Shown piece by piece: positions 11,604-22,093 of a stretch of DNA of 64,000 nt. Made by a program: the position numbers and the translations under genes. Under the pieces are notes generated by a model. That model saw nothing but the letters and a program-made list of their open reading frames with translations. It made no database searches and was not told where the DNA came from. Numbering within the stretch: position 1 is the stretch's first letter; each line of letters opens with the position of its first letter. Source of the DNA: Neurospora tetraspora (Eukaryota; Ascomycota; Sordariomycetes; Sordariales; Sordariaceae); NCBI RefSeq assembly GCF_033439725.1, contig NW_026944387.1, positions 3,844,001 to 3,908,000 of the forward strand, in the 5' to 3' direction.

Positions 11604-12674
11604 ATGGCGGACACGCCCAATTCCGACGAGTCGGAGCACCGGGCCAAGGTCCTCGAGGAGGCCGGCTTCATTTCCCGAGATGCCCCACCCCGGCGCCGAT
11701 CCCGCAAGATCCTCTTCATTTCCATCGCCGCCGCCGTCGTCCTCGTACTCGGTCTGGCACTCGGACTCGGCCTGGGTCTCGGTCTCAAGGACCACGGCGG
11801 CCGCGGGGATGACAACGAGCCCTCCAACCCGAGCCCCACCGAACCGCCGGTGACCCCCAACGGCACCGTCTGGCAGCCCGCCGTCGGCACCAAATGGCAG
11901 ATCATCCTCAACTCGGTCCTCGACGTGCCCGCCGCCAACGCCAAGACATCGCAGACCCTAGCCCCCGACGTGCCCGTCTGGGACTTTGACATGTTCATCC
12001 ACCGCGACACCGACGTCATCGCCAACCTGCACTCCCTCGGCAAGCGCGCCATCTGCTACTTCTCTGCGGGTTCCTACGAGCCCTACACGCCCGACAACGG
12101 CTCCTTCGTCGATGCCGACCTGGGCAAGACGATGGACGGCTGGCCCGACGAGAAGTGGCTGGACATCCGCCGCACCTCGGTCCGCAACATCATGACCAAG
12201 CGCCTGGACATTGCCGCCGCCATGAAGTGCGACGCCGTCGACCCCGACAACGTGGACGGCTACCAGAACGACAACGGCCTGGGTCTGACCCAGCAGGACA
12301 CCATTGACTTTGTCCGCTTCCTGGGCAAGGAGGCCTCCAAGCGCGGCATGGCCATGGGTCTCAAGAACGCCGGCGGCATCATTGATAACGTCCTCGACGT
12401 TGTTCAGTTCTCGGTCAACGAGCAGTGCGCTCAGTATAACGAGTGCGACGTCTTTGAAAAGTTCACGGCGGCCGGCAAGCCCGTGTTCCATATCGAGTAC
12501 CCCAGTGGCGCGCCAAAGTCTGTCAAGCCCAAGGATAGCCAGAAGGCGTGCGGCGCGGCGGGCGCGGATAAGTTCAGTACTGTGTTGAAGAACATGGATC
12601 TGAATGCGTGGGTTGAGTATTGCGATGGACAGGTTGCGGAGACCAAGGTCGCGAGTTCCCCCGATGATGACTGA
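11604..12674 (+). CDS. ega3: Ega3-like endo-alpha-1,4-galactosaminidase (GH114)
   Basis: A single exon encodes 356 residues. The N-terminus is cytoplasmic and basic (PPRRRSRK), followed by one membrane span (about 36-60, LFISIAAAVVLVLGLALGLG), a Pro/Asn linker, and the GH114 domain from about residue 90. Recognisable family parts are WQIILN, VWDFDMF, KRAICYFSAGSYEPY, CDAVDPDNVDGY with its acidic cluster, MGLKNAGG and FHIEYP. The enzyme cleaves galactosamine-rich stretches of galactosaminogalactan. Membrane anchoring suggests trimming or clearing of the polymer during export. It lies downstream of and divergent from agd3, and is followed in the same direction by sph3. Confidence 0.93.
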   Translation: MADTPNSDESEHRAKVLEEAGFISRDAPPRRRSRKILFISIAAAVVLVLGLALGLGLGLGLKDHGGRGDDNEPSNPSPTEPPVTPNGTVWQPAVGTKWQIILNSVLDVPAANAKTSQTLAPDVPVWDFDMFIHRDTDVIANLHSLGKRAICYFSAGSYEPYTPDNGSFVDADLGKTMDGWPDEKWLDIRRTSVRNIMTKRLDIAAAMKCDAVDPDNVDGYQNDNGLGLTQQDTIDFVRFLGKEASKRGMAMGLKNAGGIIDNVLDVVQFSVNEQCAQYNECDVFEKFTAAGKPVFHIEYPSGAPKSVKPKDSQKACGAAGADKFSTVLKNMDLNAWVEYCDGQVAETKVASSPDDD

Positions 12675-13703
12675 TGGATTGATGGATTAATTGAGTGATT
12701 GAGTGATTGATTGATGTCTTGGAGACGGATTCTTGGATAACCTCCCTACCTATCTTACTACCTTTACTATCTACCGACCTGTATTGTACTGGGATCCATG
12801 GGGTGGGCCTTTGCATCAAAAAAAGAGTCGCACTAGAACTTTTGTTTTCGCTTCATTTTCAGCTGTGGTTGTTGTTTATTGTTAGTAGTATGTATGTGTT
12901 CTGCACCTTCACTGTTCGTCAATCATCTCCATATGTCCACATAATATGCTGTACCTCATGTCTATTTAGTTCGTTGTCACGATAATCACATGTGGTGTCG
13001 TGGTGTCGTGGTGTCGATGTTGATCACCACATCACACACCTTGCCCACAAAGCGGCGCGGCCCAGCACATCACAGCCCACATCACACACAGCCCACTCAC
13101 TGATGAGCCCGGCATAGCCCAGCGAAAAAAGCCCAGCTCGCCTCGCCCAGCAAGGTCCACGGCAGCCTGCCCTGTGCCCAGCGGCCAGCAAACCCCGTAT
13201 CGGATCTGTATGTACGTAGCAAAAAAGTGCAGATCATCACCACATTCCTTGGCCCGGGCCGTGGTACGACTTGCCATTCTTCGCCGCAATCGTATCTTAT
13301 CACGACGTCGGGTCGTCGGAAATCTTTTTGCTTAAAAACTGTTCGTAGAACAACAAAACGATTTTCTGTCATTCTTCCCCTCACCAGTCTTCTGCATCTT
13401 TGACATCATAGCCTACGATTCAATTCCGTTCTTTGCCGATACTTACCATCGCCATCGCCGATACCAACACCCGTACCAACACCCGTACCGTCAACCGTAC
13501 CTCCGTACCTCTACAATCGGGCACCGGTGACTACCGGACCTACCTCCGTACCTCCGTACCTCCGTCCCGTATCGCATCGGGTGGGTGCATCGCCGGTACC
13601 TCCTACCTACCAACAACCTCACCACCGGTCACCACTCACAATTCAATACTCAACCCCTCAACAGTCACCATCACCAACACTCCCCCCTCACCTATACGAG
13701 AAA
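12675..13703. other. Intergenic region between ega3 and sph3
   Basis: It holds a short 9-bp tandem repeat (GGTGTCGTG units near 12994-13016). A stretch of CCGTACCTC-like and ACACCCGTACC-like repeats follows at about 13465-13565, just upstream of sph3, and may form part of its leader. No gene was seen, but a short upstream sph3 exon carrying a membrane anchor cannot be excluded. Confidence 0.45.
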
Positions 13704-14618
13704 ATGTCCACAATCCTCGTCCCCCTCTACATCTACCCCTCCTCCTGGTCCGAAAGCCTCGGCTCAGGCTGGTCCCCGCTCTTTTCCGCGCTCACCACGG
13801 CTTTGACCAAGAACCCTTCCCTAGAGTTTTTGGTGGTCATCAACCCCGGCAACGGACCGGGGCCGGACTACCCGATCCCGAACGCCGATTACCGCGCGGC
13901 TCTGTCTGCGCTTTCGGACTCTGACAGATTTCCTAATGTGAAGGTTATCGGGTACGTGCATTGCTCGTATGGGCAGAGGGACGTGGAGGAAGTACGGAAA
14001 GATGTGGAGGGGTATTTGGGGTGGTTGGAATTTGCGGAACGGGGGGAATGGGTAAGTTGGTTTTTTTCTTTGGTCTTTCTATTTTTGTGTTTTGGTTTTT
14101 TTGGCCTTGCGTTGGTGTTGGTGTTGGTGTTGATCTGGGAACGAAAAAAAATGTTCGGCGATTTGATTCGAAGTTTCGAACTGAGGGGCGATCGAGATGC
14201 GATCACTAGCATCATGGCCATCAAGCAGGATCACCAGCATCGCATCGCATCGCCCATCACTAGCAATCACCAGCAGTCACTGCCACTACCAGCTTTACCA
14301 GCAACCACGGTGCCTTGCAACCTATCCCCCGAGGAGCCTCCAATCCAGCTCTACCAGCGCAGTCCAGCCCGGCACCCGGCAAGGGCAATCTTACAGCGCC
14401 CGCCGAGCCGCCGATCACTGATAACAATAGCTCTTAAGATCGCCGGCGCTTGGACACGCCTTGACCCCGGCCGGGGTTCGGAACACGCACTTGAGCCTGG
14501 AACTGCTATGATCAGCGGTACCGGGGATGTCCCCAGCTCCTGGGCTCCAGGGTTCTTGCGCTCGCCTGACTCCCTTCCTTCCTTGGTTTGTGTTTGATTC
14601 AGTGGAGCCTCTCCGCCG

Positions 14619-14691
<73 letters not shown>

Positions 14692-16450
14692 CCACAACCC
14701 CGACCCGCCGCCGCGACCCGCCCGCTCGCCGTGAACAAACAATTTCTCGGGTCCAAAGTTACCCGGAGGGTCGGGTAACCCGAGCGGTGCGTGCGGTGCC
14801 AGCCACCAAGCTTGTTCGATTCTTTCAGACGAAAAAAGTCTGCACTCTGCTCCTCTTTGGGAAACAACAAACTGGGAACAATCGTCCCGGGAAATTGGAC
14901 ATCGTCACTCTGACGGATCAGGCAGACTCCCAGCTCCCAGTCAGTCAGTTTGACAGGATTGGCAGTGCGGCAGGGTCCCTATAACAAACCTTCGGATAAG
15001 AACCGGGAAACCTACCGGAAGCCGACCGGGGACCCAACTGTTCGACTGTCTGAGTGTCTGGAACATCCCTCCAGTTCATCCCTTCCTCTCTGTTTCTTTG
15101 CTTTCTTGGGAAAAGCTTGGCCTCCACTTGTTTTCCGAAACATGATTCAAGATCGGAGCTGTCAACTAGAGCTTTGCTGAGCTTGCTGAGAGACCCCCCC
15201 TTCACTTTCCTTTCGGGAACGAAGAAGAAAGACTGAAACTTTAGTTGGCATTGCGTTGTTCCGAACCAAAAGCCCTTGAACCTTGCTGCTCTATCATGGA
15301 GGCTCTGGAGAAACACTTATCCTGGAGACTCTGGAGCATGGACACTAGTGTTTCTCCAGTTGTTTCCATCATTCGGCTTTCAGCGGGTTTCGGGCCTTGT
15401 GTGGAGGGGTCCTCATGCTCACTAGCGGTCAGTGTCTCGGCGGAAAGCAACCGAGATTTTCCAAAGCGAAACTTGCTTTTTTTGGAAATTTTTGACGACT
15501 CCGCTCCGACTCGGTTCGGCCCCACGGAGATCTTGGCGGGAGGATCTCAAAAATGCCTGTGGGGTCCTTGTCCTTGCTCGCTCGCTCAAAATGACAGGGA
15601 CAGGGAACCTTGAAGGACCCTGGCGATCGATACGAGATATCGTGCAGCGCACGGGCCCAATTCTGTGTTTCGTCCCACTTCCCGCTTTGTGTATCAGTCG
15701 TACCAAAGTTACCATACGTACCGCTTGTAAGATTCGTACTGACTTTTCATCTCATGAAACAAACAGGCGATCCGCTTGGACGGCATCTTTGTCGACGAAG
15801 TCCCAACAGACGCCAAGTATCTCGACTACCTCCAGCGCATAACAGACACTGTACGATCCGGCTTTACTGAGGTTGCATCTCGCCGGAGCCATTGCAGCAA
15901 CAAAAGCAACAACAACAACGACAACAGTTCTTTGTCAGCACCATCAGCATCATCGCCAACATCCTCAACAACAGGACCAGGCATCGTGATCCACAACCCA
16001 GGCATCTTCCCCTCGTCCGACTCGTCCGACGCCTTCTTCTCGCCTCGCCTGGTTGATTACGTGGTGGTGTTCGAGAACTGCCTCGCCGCCTGGTGGGACT
16101 CGGGTGACTATGTCAGCGCTAACCTCGCTCTCTTGACACCCGAGAAGCGGGCGAAAGCGATAGCTGTTGCTCACACTTGCGGCTGTGGTCCAAAAAGTCA
16201 GGCAGGTGGTATCAGTGGCGGCCGCCCCCAGCAGCAAGATTCAGAAGGTCATCACACCGACGGGGAGAAGGCCGAAAACAGCGAAAAGGATGCGATCAAG
16301 AAGAACGTACAGAACTTCTTGAACGAGGTGGTCACACAACATAAACTTGCCGGACACTTTGCCACGTCTGCTACCGACTATGCGACGTGGTGCTCGGGTT
16401 GGGAAGGCTATGTGGAGGTGGCGTGTGACTTGGCGGCAGCAACATGTTAA
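13704..16450 (+). CDS. sph3: Sph3-like GH135 (spherulin-4) galactosaminogalactan hydrolase
   Basis: Exons 13704-14051 and 15767-16450 join in phase 0 to give 343 residues. Exon 1 carries VPLYIYP, LEFLVVINPGNGPGPDYP and VIGYVHCSYGQRDVEEV. Exon 2 resumes with AIRLDGIFVDEVP, whose adjacent Asp126-Glu127 are the conserved acidic pair of the family. The join is exactly what family members show, so the 1,715-nt gap is an intron: GTAAGT donor, TACTGAC branch point and AACAG acceptor. A low-complexity Ser/Asn insert lies at about residues 150-190. Sph3 cleaves GalNAc-containing galactosaminogalactan and is required for its synthesis in Aspergillus. The chosen ATG has no signal peptide or membrane anchor. 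The frame stays open upstream but is low complexity, so an upstream exon may be missing. Confidence 0.88.
14619..14692. repeat. CAA trinucleotide microsatellite (about 24 units)
   Basis: An uninterrupted run of CAA/ACA units lies within the sph3 intron. It produces poly-Gln and poly-Val frames that are not coding. Confidence 0.97.
14758..14779. repeat. Short perfect hairpin in the sph3 intron
   Basis: GTTACCCG and CGGGTAAC are exact inverted repeats of 8 bp around a 6-nt loop. Confidence 0.8.
15305..15359. repeat. 13-bp perfect inverted repeat in the sph3 intron
   Basis: CTGGAGAAACACT (15305-15317) and AGTGTTTCTCCAG (15347-15359) are exact inverted repeats. The loop contains two further CTGGAG units. 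It looks like a small palindromic insertion. Confidence 0.85.
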
Positions 16451-19023
16451 TGGGCGAGGCCAGTGAGGCCGGTGAGGGAGGGCTTCATGGCTGAATCGGG
16501 TTTGTTGTGTGTGCCTCCCGCAAGTATATGGACGAGATAGATCACGCCGTAGACGGTGTAGTGGTATAACCGGAATAGACAGGTATAGAATCTCCAGAAG
16601 AGGCAATATCTTGATGCCTTTGGTAGCGGGTTTCAGCACGCCGTTGGGTCTTACTGTGTTCGCTAAAACAGTTAAGTGATGATGGGGCTGAATGTTCTTC
16701 CGGGCGTGTTGGCGATGGTTTTTCTTTCATGGCGGAGGTTTCCTCCATCTCTCGTTTGATTTCTCCCGTCAGTATGTGTCAACCTGTCAGACTTCAAGAC
16801 AGCACGCTCCGCCGGTATGTCTGTATGACGTGTATAGCCATGTACGCATGCCCGACAAGCTCGTAAACCGGGTAAACTGAGCCGGTTGAACCGTCCTTCT
16901 GGTGTCTGGTATTGGCGGCCGGTGCGTCCTGTTGAACTCAGGGCGTACGAAAACAACTACCGGCGTGCAGACAACATAGGTACATGCTGGCGACGCTATA
17001 TTGAGATAGATTGGTGGTGAGATGTTGGCAAGAGCTGGATGTTCTGACATACCGCGAAATAGTACTGTGGTGAAGGGTTGAAAACCAGGAATTAACCCAA
17101 AATGGCACAATGGCACACAAGGCAAATTGTTAAGGCAGGATGTGCTGTTTGCAGTATCGTGCAGCGCATATTCATGCCTACCTCCCCCGTAAGCTGCATT
17201 GATACAGCCCTGCGACAGGCTACCAATAGGCCATTGGTGGCATTTTAGTGCATTTGGCACACCGATCTCATGTGTGGCGTGTTGCATGGCGTCTACCCCG
17301 TATGGGGTACGTCGCAATATGCTCGTATGCGGTCAAGGACCAAGAAAAGAAATGTTCACGAATATTTTCGTTTTTCGATGCCAAACCCTGGATATGGCGT
17401 TGTCGGGTTGCCAGAATGGTTGAAGTGCTGTCCTGTGGTGAGTTGTGGTGGTCTGTGGCTGGCTGAACCGCGTGCTCGCCCCGATACACCCACGCAGGCC
17501 CAACCTCATGCTGTAACGGACGGGATTGACAGGGGCCGTTGAGGCACCTGAGGTGAGAGGAGGGGACATTGGGCAATGAGATCCAGAAGACGACCTCCAT
17601 CTCATCAGCCACCTCCGTGATGCTCGCCCACACGGACACCACCCAACCCAGCTTCCACCAGTATGCATGTCTCGGGATGTCGGTGTGGCTGTGGCCAACG
17701 TGAAAGGTGCCTGGTTCTCTTTTCTGCCCTTGCGTGCCCCGTGGTGCGCCCCGGCCTGTTGCGTGCTCCTGGTGCCTTGTCTGGTGTTGTGTGGGCGTTG
17801 CCGGCCCGCTCCCGTGCTGCCTTTACCGCGACTTGTGGCCAGCCCCGCCAGCTGAACTCAAAGAGCCTCCGTTGACCACCTCTACGACATCGTTTTTCCA
17901 TCAGTCAGCAACCAGCTGTGAGTGGACGTCGGCTGTCGCGATCATGGTCGTCGTACAAAAAGTCTTTACGAGCTTCGTTTCTGTTGTCACACGTTGGACG
18001 AAACCCGAAAGCCCCGAAAACCCGATGGCGACAACAGAGCTGGAACTTGGGCAATTGCCGGTCTGTGACTCTGTGGCGAGCTGTCTGCGCAAAACGAACG
18101 AGTCTGCATCTAGAAGTGACCAGACCACGGAAAAACTTGAAGGACGCGCGGGGTTTGTGCGATTCAGTGCAGACCGGCAGCGCTGTGAATGGTGAATGGC
18201 ATGCGCTGTAAGCCGGCGCTGTTCTGTATCAAGACGTGCTATTCTCTCACTGCAGCATGCGGTCGTCCCAATAGTAGCGCCCCAATCCCGATGGACAGCT
18301 CAACCCACGCTGCCCACGCTGCCAGGTGGTTGGCCTTCAGCCCTGCTCGAAAACGTCAACTCATGACGGCCGCCCATCACGTAATTGTATTGAAATTTTG
18401 GGGTAGTGTACTGGCTGGCGAGGCTCCGCGTGGGTTCTCCGAACGTGGGCGTTGCTCTGTGGCCCTTTGTGTGGGCACCATCACCATCGAGACCGCACCA
18501 CCGCATCGAGAACTAGCTGCCGAAGAACGTCTGGACCTTGGAGCCTGCGACTGACTGGCCGGGGATGCTTGTTCGGAGGTGACGAATTTCTCGACGTATT
18601 CTAGCTCGACTCCGGTTGCTAGACTGGATCGATAGTCTCGTTCGATAGTCGGTGTCGCCTCCAGCTGAAGAACCGAAGGTGTCGCGATGGTGGTAGGCAT
18701 CCGGGGACATGGACGGTGGGACGGCCGAAACAACAACAGCCCGGAGTACCTGCTAGGGCTAACTACTTTAACTCGCTGCCGCACCCCTGTTTACGCAAGT
18801 AACTGTGTACTCCAGTACATGGAGTATCCGGAGGAGTCGATCTGGCTGAAGGCAGTGTAGGAGAAGGTCGGTTGGTGCCATAGTGGGATGACATTCGAAC
18901 ATAGATGGCGGCATCCCGCCTCGAGAATTTGGGGGTTTGAAAGTTTCTGTTGAAGATTAGCAGACATACAGTCCAAAGTCAAGCATTCGTCCAGAAACAG
19001 ACACTCAGACACACTTGCCCAAC
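16451..19023. other. 2.6-kb gap between sph3 and the small secreted protein gene
   Basis: No open frame shows conserved motifs or coding bias. It must hold the sph3 3' end and the promoter of the small secreted protein gene. No repeat element was recognised. Confidence 0.45.
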
Positions 19024-19507
19024 ATGAAGTTCTCCTTGTCCATTGTTCTTGCTGCCTTTGCCCTGCAGTCCACTGCCCTCTTGGTGCCCAGGGACGCTCT
19101 TTCCTCAAACTTGGGCTCTGGTCTTGCACCTGGAGCTGCCAACATCCTTCCTCTCGAGGTTCGGGCTGGCAAGGACAAGGGCAAGCACTCGCACGCCCAT
19201 GGAGTACGGCCCGACTTCCGCAAGCCGTGCAAGAGCTTGCCATCGAACTGCCCCCCTTTCCTGAACCAGAAGGCCGTAAGTGTTTCCCCCAACCTGACGA
19301 TACTACTTGCCTATATCGGAGTTGATGTTGACTCCTTCCTTGTCAACAGATGTGCGAATGCAAGGCCGCGGCAACAGTCGCTTCCTACTTGGAGTCCGAG
19401 AGAGGATGCCCAAAGCCGTCTCAAAAGGTAAGCCTCATGCTGCCATCCTGCCTGGTCCGATCTTGGATCTCGAATGAAAACTAACGATCGTGTGTTAGGC
19501 GTGCTGA
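19024..19507 (+). CDS. Small cysteine-rich secreted protein inside the GAG cluster
   Basis: Exons 19024-19275, 19350-19427 and 19499-19507 have GTAAGT/CAACAG and GTAAGC/TTAG borders and all join in phase 0. The product has 112 residues. A strong signal peptide (MKFSLSIVLAAFALQSTALL) is followed by a charged Lys/His stretch (KDKGKHSHAH) and a C-terminal half with six cysteines spaced KPC, SNC, MCEC, GC and a terminal AC. Six cysteines suggest three disulfides. No family is recognised. Its length, secretion signal and cysteine content fit a small secreted, effector-like or cell-surface protein. The frame is intact over three phase-matched exons, which supports a real gene. It lies between sph3 and uge3, so a role in galactosaminogalactan binding or secretion is possible but is only inference. 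Confidence 0.78.
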
Positions 19508-20647
19508 TCCAGAGTGCGATGTAACTCTGTTTTGACGAAGTGACGGAATGTTGATGGGATTTGGCTTTTGGTTACAGTGGGCTTCTATATTAATTGTTAG
19601 GGCATTACGACATGTCTCCGTCAATTCGATTTGGAGAACAGACAACATGTCAAAGTTGGAGTTTAGGTTGGACACAAATTTGGAGAAGCTTCAAAAAAAA
19701 TGCAGCAAAATAAACAAATGCAAACAAACATCATATTCATGAATACACTGCGATCTCTTGTCGTCGGGTAGCTGCAGGCACCCAGTGTCAGCAAATGATG
19801 TATAGAAGCTGAAGATGGCATGCTTCCGTAGTACAACATCTGTTCTTCATCGCCATCATCCGTCAGCAACATGAACGGATGGCTTGGAGGATTCAGGTCC
19901 ATGTGCAAGTGTCTTGTTCTGACTGTTGACTTGTGTGGCCATCAAGGTGCACATGGCTGACTTACACCGTCGGAGGCAATGAGGGTACCTGCCTGCGCGG
20001 GGTAATTGCAGCTACAGGAGCTACGCGCTATAACCGCAAGGGATGTTCCTAACACGTCCCCGAGGAACCGAAACGCAAAACTGTTAAGACAATGCTACGA
20101 GATGAGAGACAACAAAGCATTAACAGCCGTCTGCGCCCTCAACACCACGATTTGTTAATGAGCATCATATCCGGACTTAAATTACTGTACTGGTAGGGCA
20201 GGCGCGAGGATGAGACATCGCCACCGCGACTGCCAAAATTGGAGGTTGGAACATGAGAGGAGAGTGAAAAGTTTTTCGCATCAACTTCAATTTCTTTCCG
20301 TCAACTATCATCATCAATCAGAGTATCTACAGTCTACAACTTGAACTGCAACAACAACAAAAAGAACCGAAGGAACAAAATCATGCCTGCAACCAGCGAC
20401 CCTTTTGTTCAATGTAAATACCCATATGTACCCCGGACGCGAATAACACCAACTAAAAAAGAAGCAGCCCAGAAAAGATGCCAACCGGATATTTTCCCAT
20501 CCTAAAAGCCAGACCCAGACAGTCGAGAGAAACAGAGGAATAAGAAAGACGCCAACAACTCGCTTCGCTTCGCTGTTGCGCTCGGGATATCATCAACCAA
20601 AGAGAAAGGGGGGAACGGGAGGAGGGATCAACGTCATGACGTGTCCG
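19508..20647. other. Convergent 3' flanks of the small secreted protein gene and uge3
   Basis: A 1.1-kb gap between two convergent genes. The sequence is A-rich around 19690-19735 and 20340-20470. No gene or repeat element was found. Confidence 0.45.
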
Positions 20648-22093
20648 TTACGACCTCAACGCTACCTTGGACACGTAGTTCCATAGGTCAGCAGCGCACT
20701 TGGTGATGCTCTCGCGAGTCGACCACCCGAGCTCCTTAGCCGCACGCTCCGTCGAAGCGACACACATGCCGACATCGCCAGGCCGCCTGTCAACGAGGGC
20801 GAGGGGGATCTCGCGACCAGCCGCCTGCTCCAAGCTGCGAACCGCCTCGAGAACTGTCGTGCCCGTACCGCTGCCAAGATTGAAGGTCGAGAATCCGTTG
20901 CCCTTCTTCGAGTTCCAGTTGAGCGCCGCAATGTGTCCACGGGCAACATCGAGAACGTGAATAAAGTCGCGAATCGCAGTACCGTCACGAGTCGGCCAGT
21001 CAGATCCGAATACATTGAGGTTCGAGCGGTCGCCCTTGAGGACTTGCGTCAGCACTGGGAAGAGGTTGGTCGGCTCCCCGCGCGGGCTCTCGCCCAACAC
21101 ACCAGAAGGGTCGCATCCAACGGGGTTAAAGTAACGGAGCGCAACAATACGCCAATCGGGGTCCGCCTCGGCCACATCCGCCAGGATCGCTTCTCCAAAG
21201 TATTTGGTGCGCGCATACGGGCACGACAAACCCTCAATGGTTGGCTCAACGATGGTCGTCTCTCCGGCCTCGTTCTGTGTCTTGACCTGGTGGTGCACGA
21301 GGTCCTCCTCCTTCAGTGGCAGGCCGGCGTTAGCCTTGGATCCGTACACGGTGGCCGAGCTGCTAAAGATAAAGTTTCGGATGTTGAAACGCTCCAGCTC
21401 CTGTAGCAGGTTGACCAGTCCACACACGTTGTTGCGATAGTAGCGCAGGGGCTGCTTGATGCTTTCGACGACCGACTTGTATGCCGCAAAGTGGATCACC
21501 CCCGCAATCCGGGACTGGCACGACACAACCTGCTTGCCCGACGTAGCGTCCACCGTCATCACCAAGTTGCTGTATCTCTCCAGGAGAACATGCATCGCCT
21601 TGCTGCGGTAGTCGACGCGGAAGAAGCGAAGACGGGGCATGGGAACGTTGTTGACCTTGCAGTGATGGGCCGCCAGCATCTTGACGTTCTTCAGAACGGT
21701 CTTGTAGCTGTTGCTCAGGTTGTCCACCACGATAACTGCGTACTCGTCGTTAGTATACTTGCTCTCATAACAACACCACCATCATCAGCACTCACCATTG
21801 TGTCCCTCACGAAGCAACTCAAGTGTTGTGTGGGAGCCGATATACCCAAGACCACCAATCACCATGATGTACTTCTCCGAACCATCGGCTGGCGCCTGTG
21901 TTGTCGACCTCTCCTCAAGGAGGGCATCTTCGGGCACATCAAAGTCGAATTCCTCATCGGACAGCGCAGGAGTGGTAAGCGGCGAGCTGCCGGCGGAATA
22001 GTCGCGGGACGACGAAGACAGATACTCTTCAGAGAGGTCCTGATCTTGGACATGATCTCCAAGATCAAAGCGGGAACTCGAAGTGCTCGACAT
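20648..22093 (-). CDS. uge3: UDP-glucose 4-epimerase (Uge3-like)
   Basis: Exons 22093-21796 and 21735-20648 join in phase 1 across a 60-nt intron (GTGAGT donor, CTAACGAC branch point, GCAG acceptor), giving 461 residues. The SDR NAD-binding motif GGLGYIGSH lies at 80-88, FSSSATVYG and YARTK (about 270) carry the catalytic Ser and Tyr/Lys, and RYFNPVG and DYxHVxD-like RDFIHVLDVARGH follow. Family members interconvert UDP-Glc/UDP-Gal and, for Uge3, UDP-GlcNAc/UDP-GalNAc, the sugar donors for galactosaminogalactan. The enzyme is expected to be cytosolic. Two things are odd: a Ser-rich then acidic N-terminal extension of about 75 residues, and an extra stretch of about 20 residues ahead of VIHFAAYKSV. 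The assignment to Uge3 rather than the housekeeping Gal10 paralogue rests on the cluster context. Confidence 0.92.

Larger units (their letters stand above)
14052..15766 (+). other. Exceptionally long sph3 intron
   Basis: This 1,715-nt intron is over ten times the length of almost all other introns in the window. It holds a CAA microsatellite, a GC palindrome (ACCCCGGCCGGGGT, 14464-14477), an 8-bp-arm hairpin (14758-14779) and a 13-bp perfect inverted repeat (15305-15359). No exon that keeps the conserved protein alignment was found inside. Confidence 0.8.

Noticed and set aside
14351-14870. Poly-Val, poly-Cys and poly-Gln frames
   Set aside because: They are products of the CAA microsatellite within the sph3 intron.
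16787-17317. 176-codon minus-strand frame downstream of sph3
   Set aside because: Composition is random-like with no domain, leader or intron signals.
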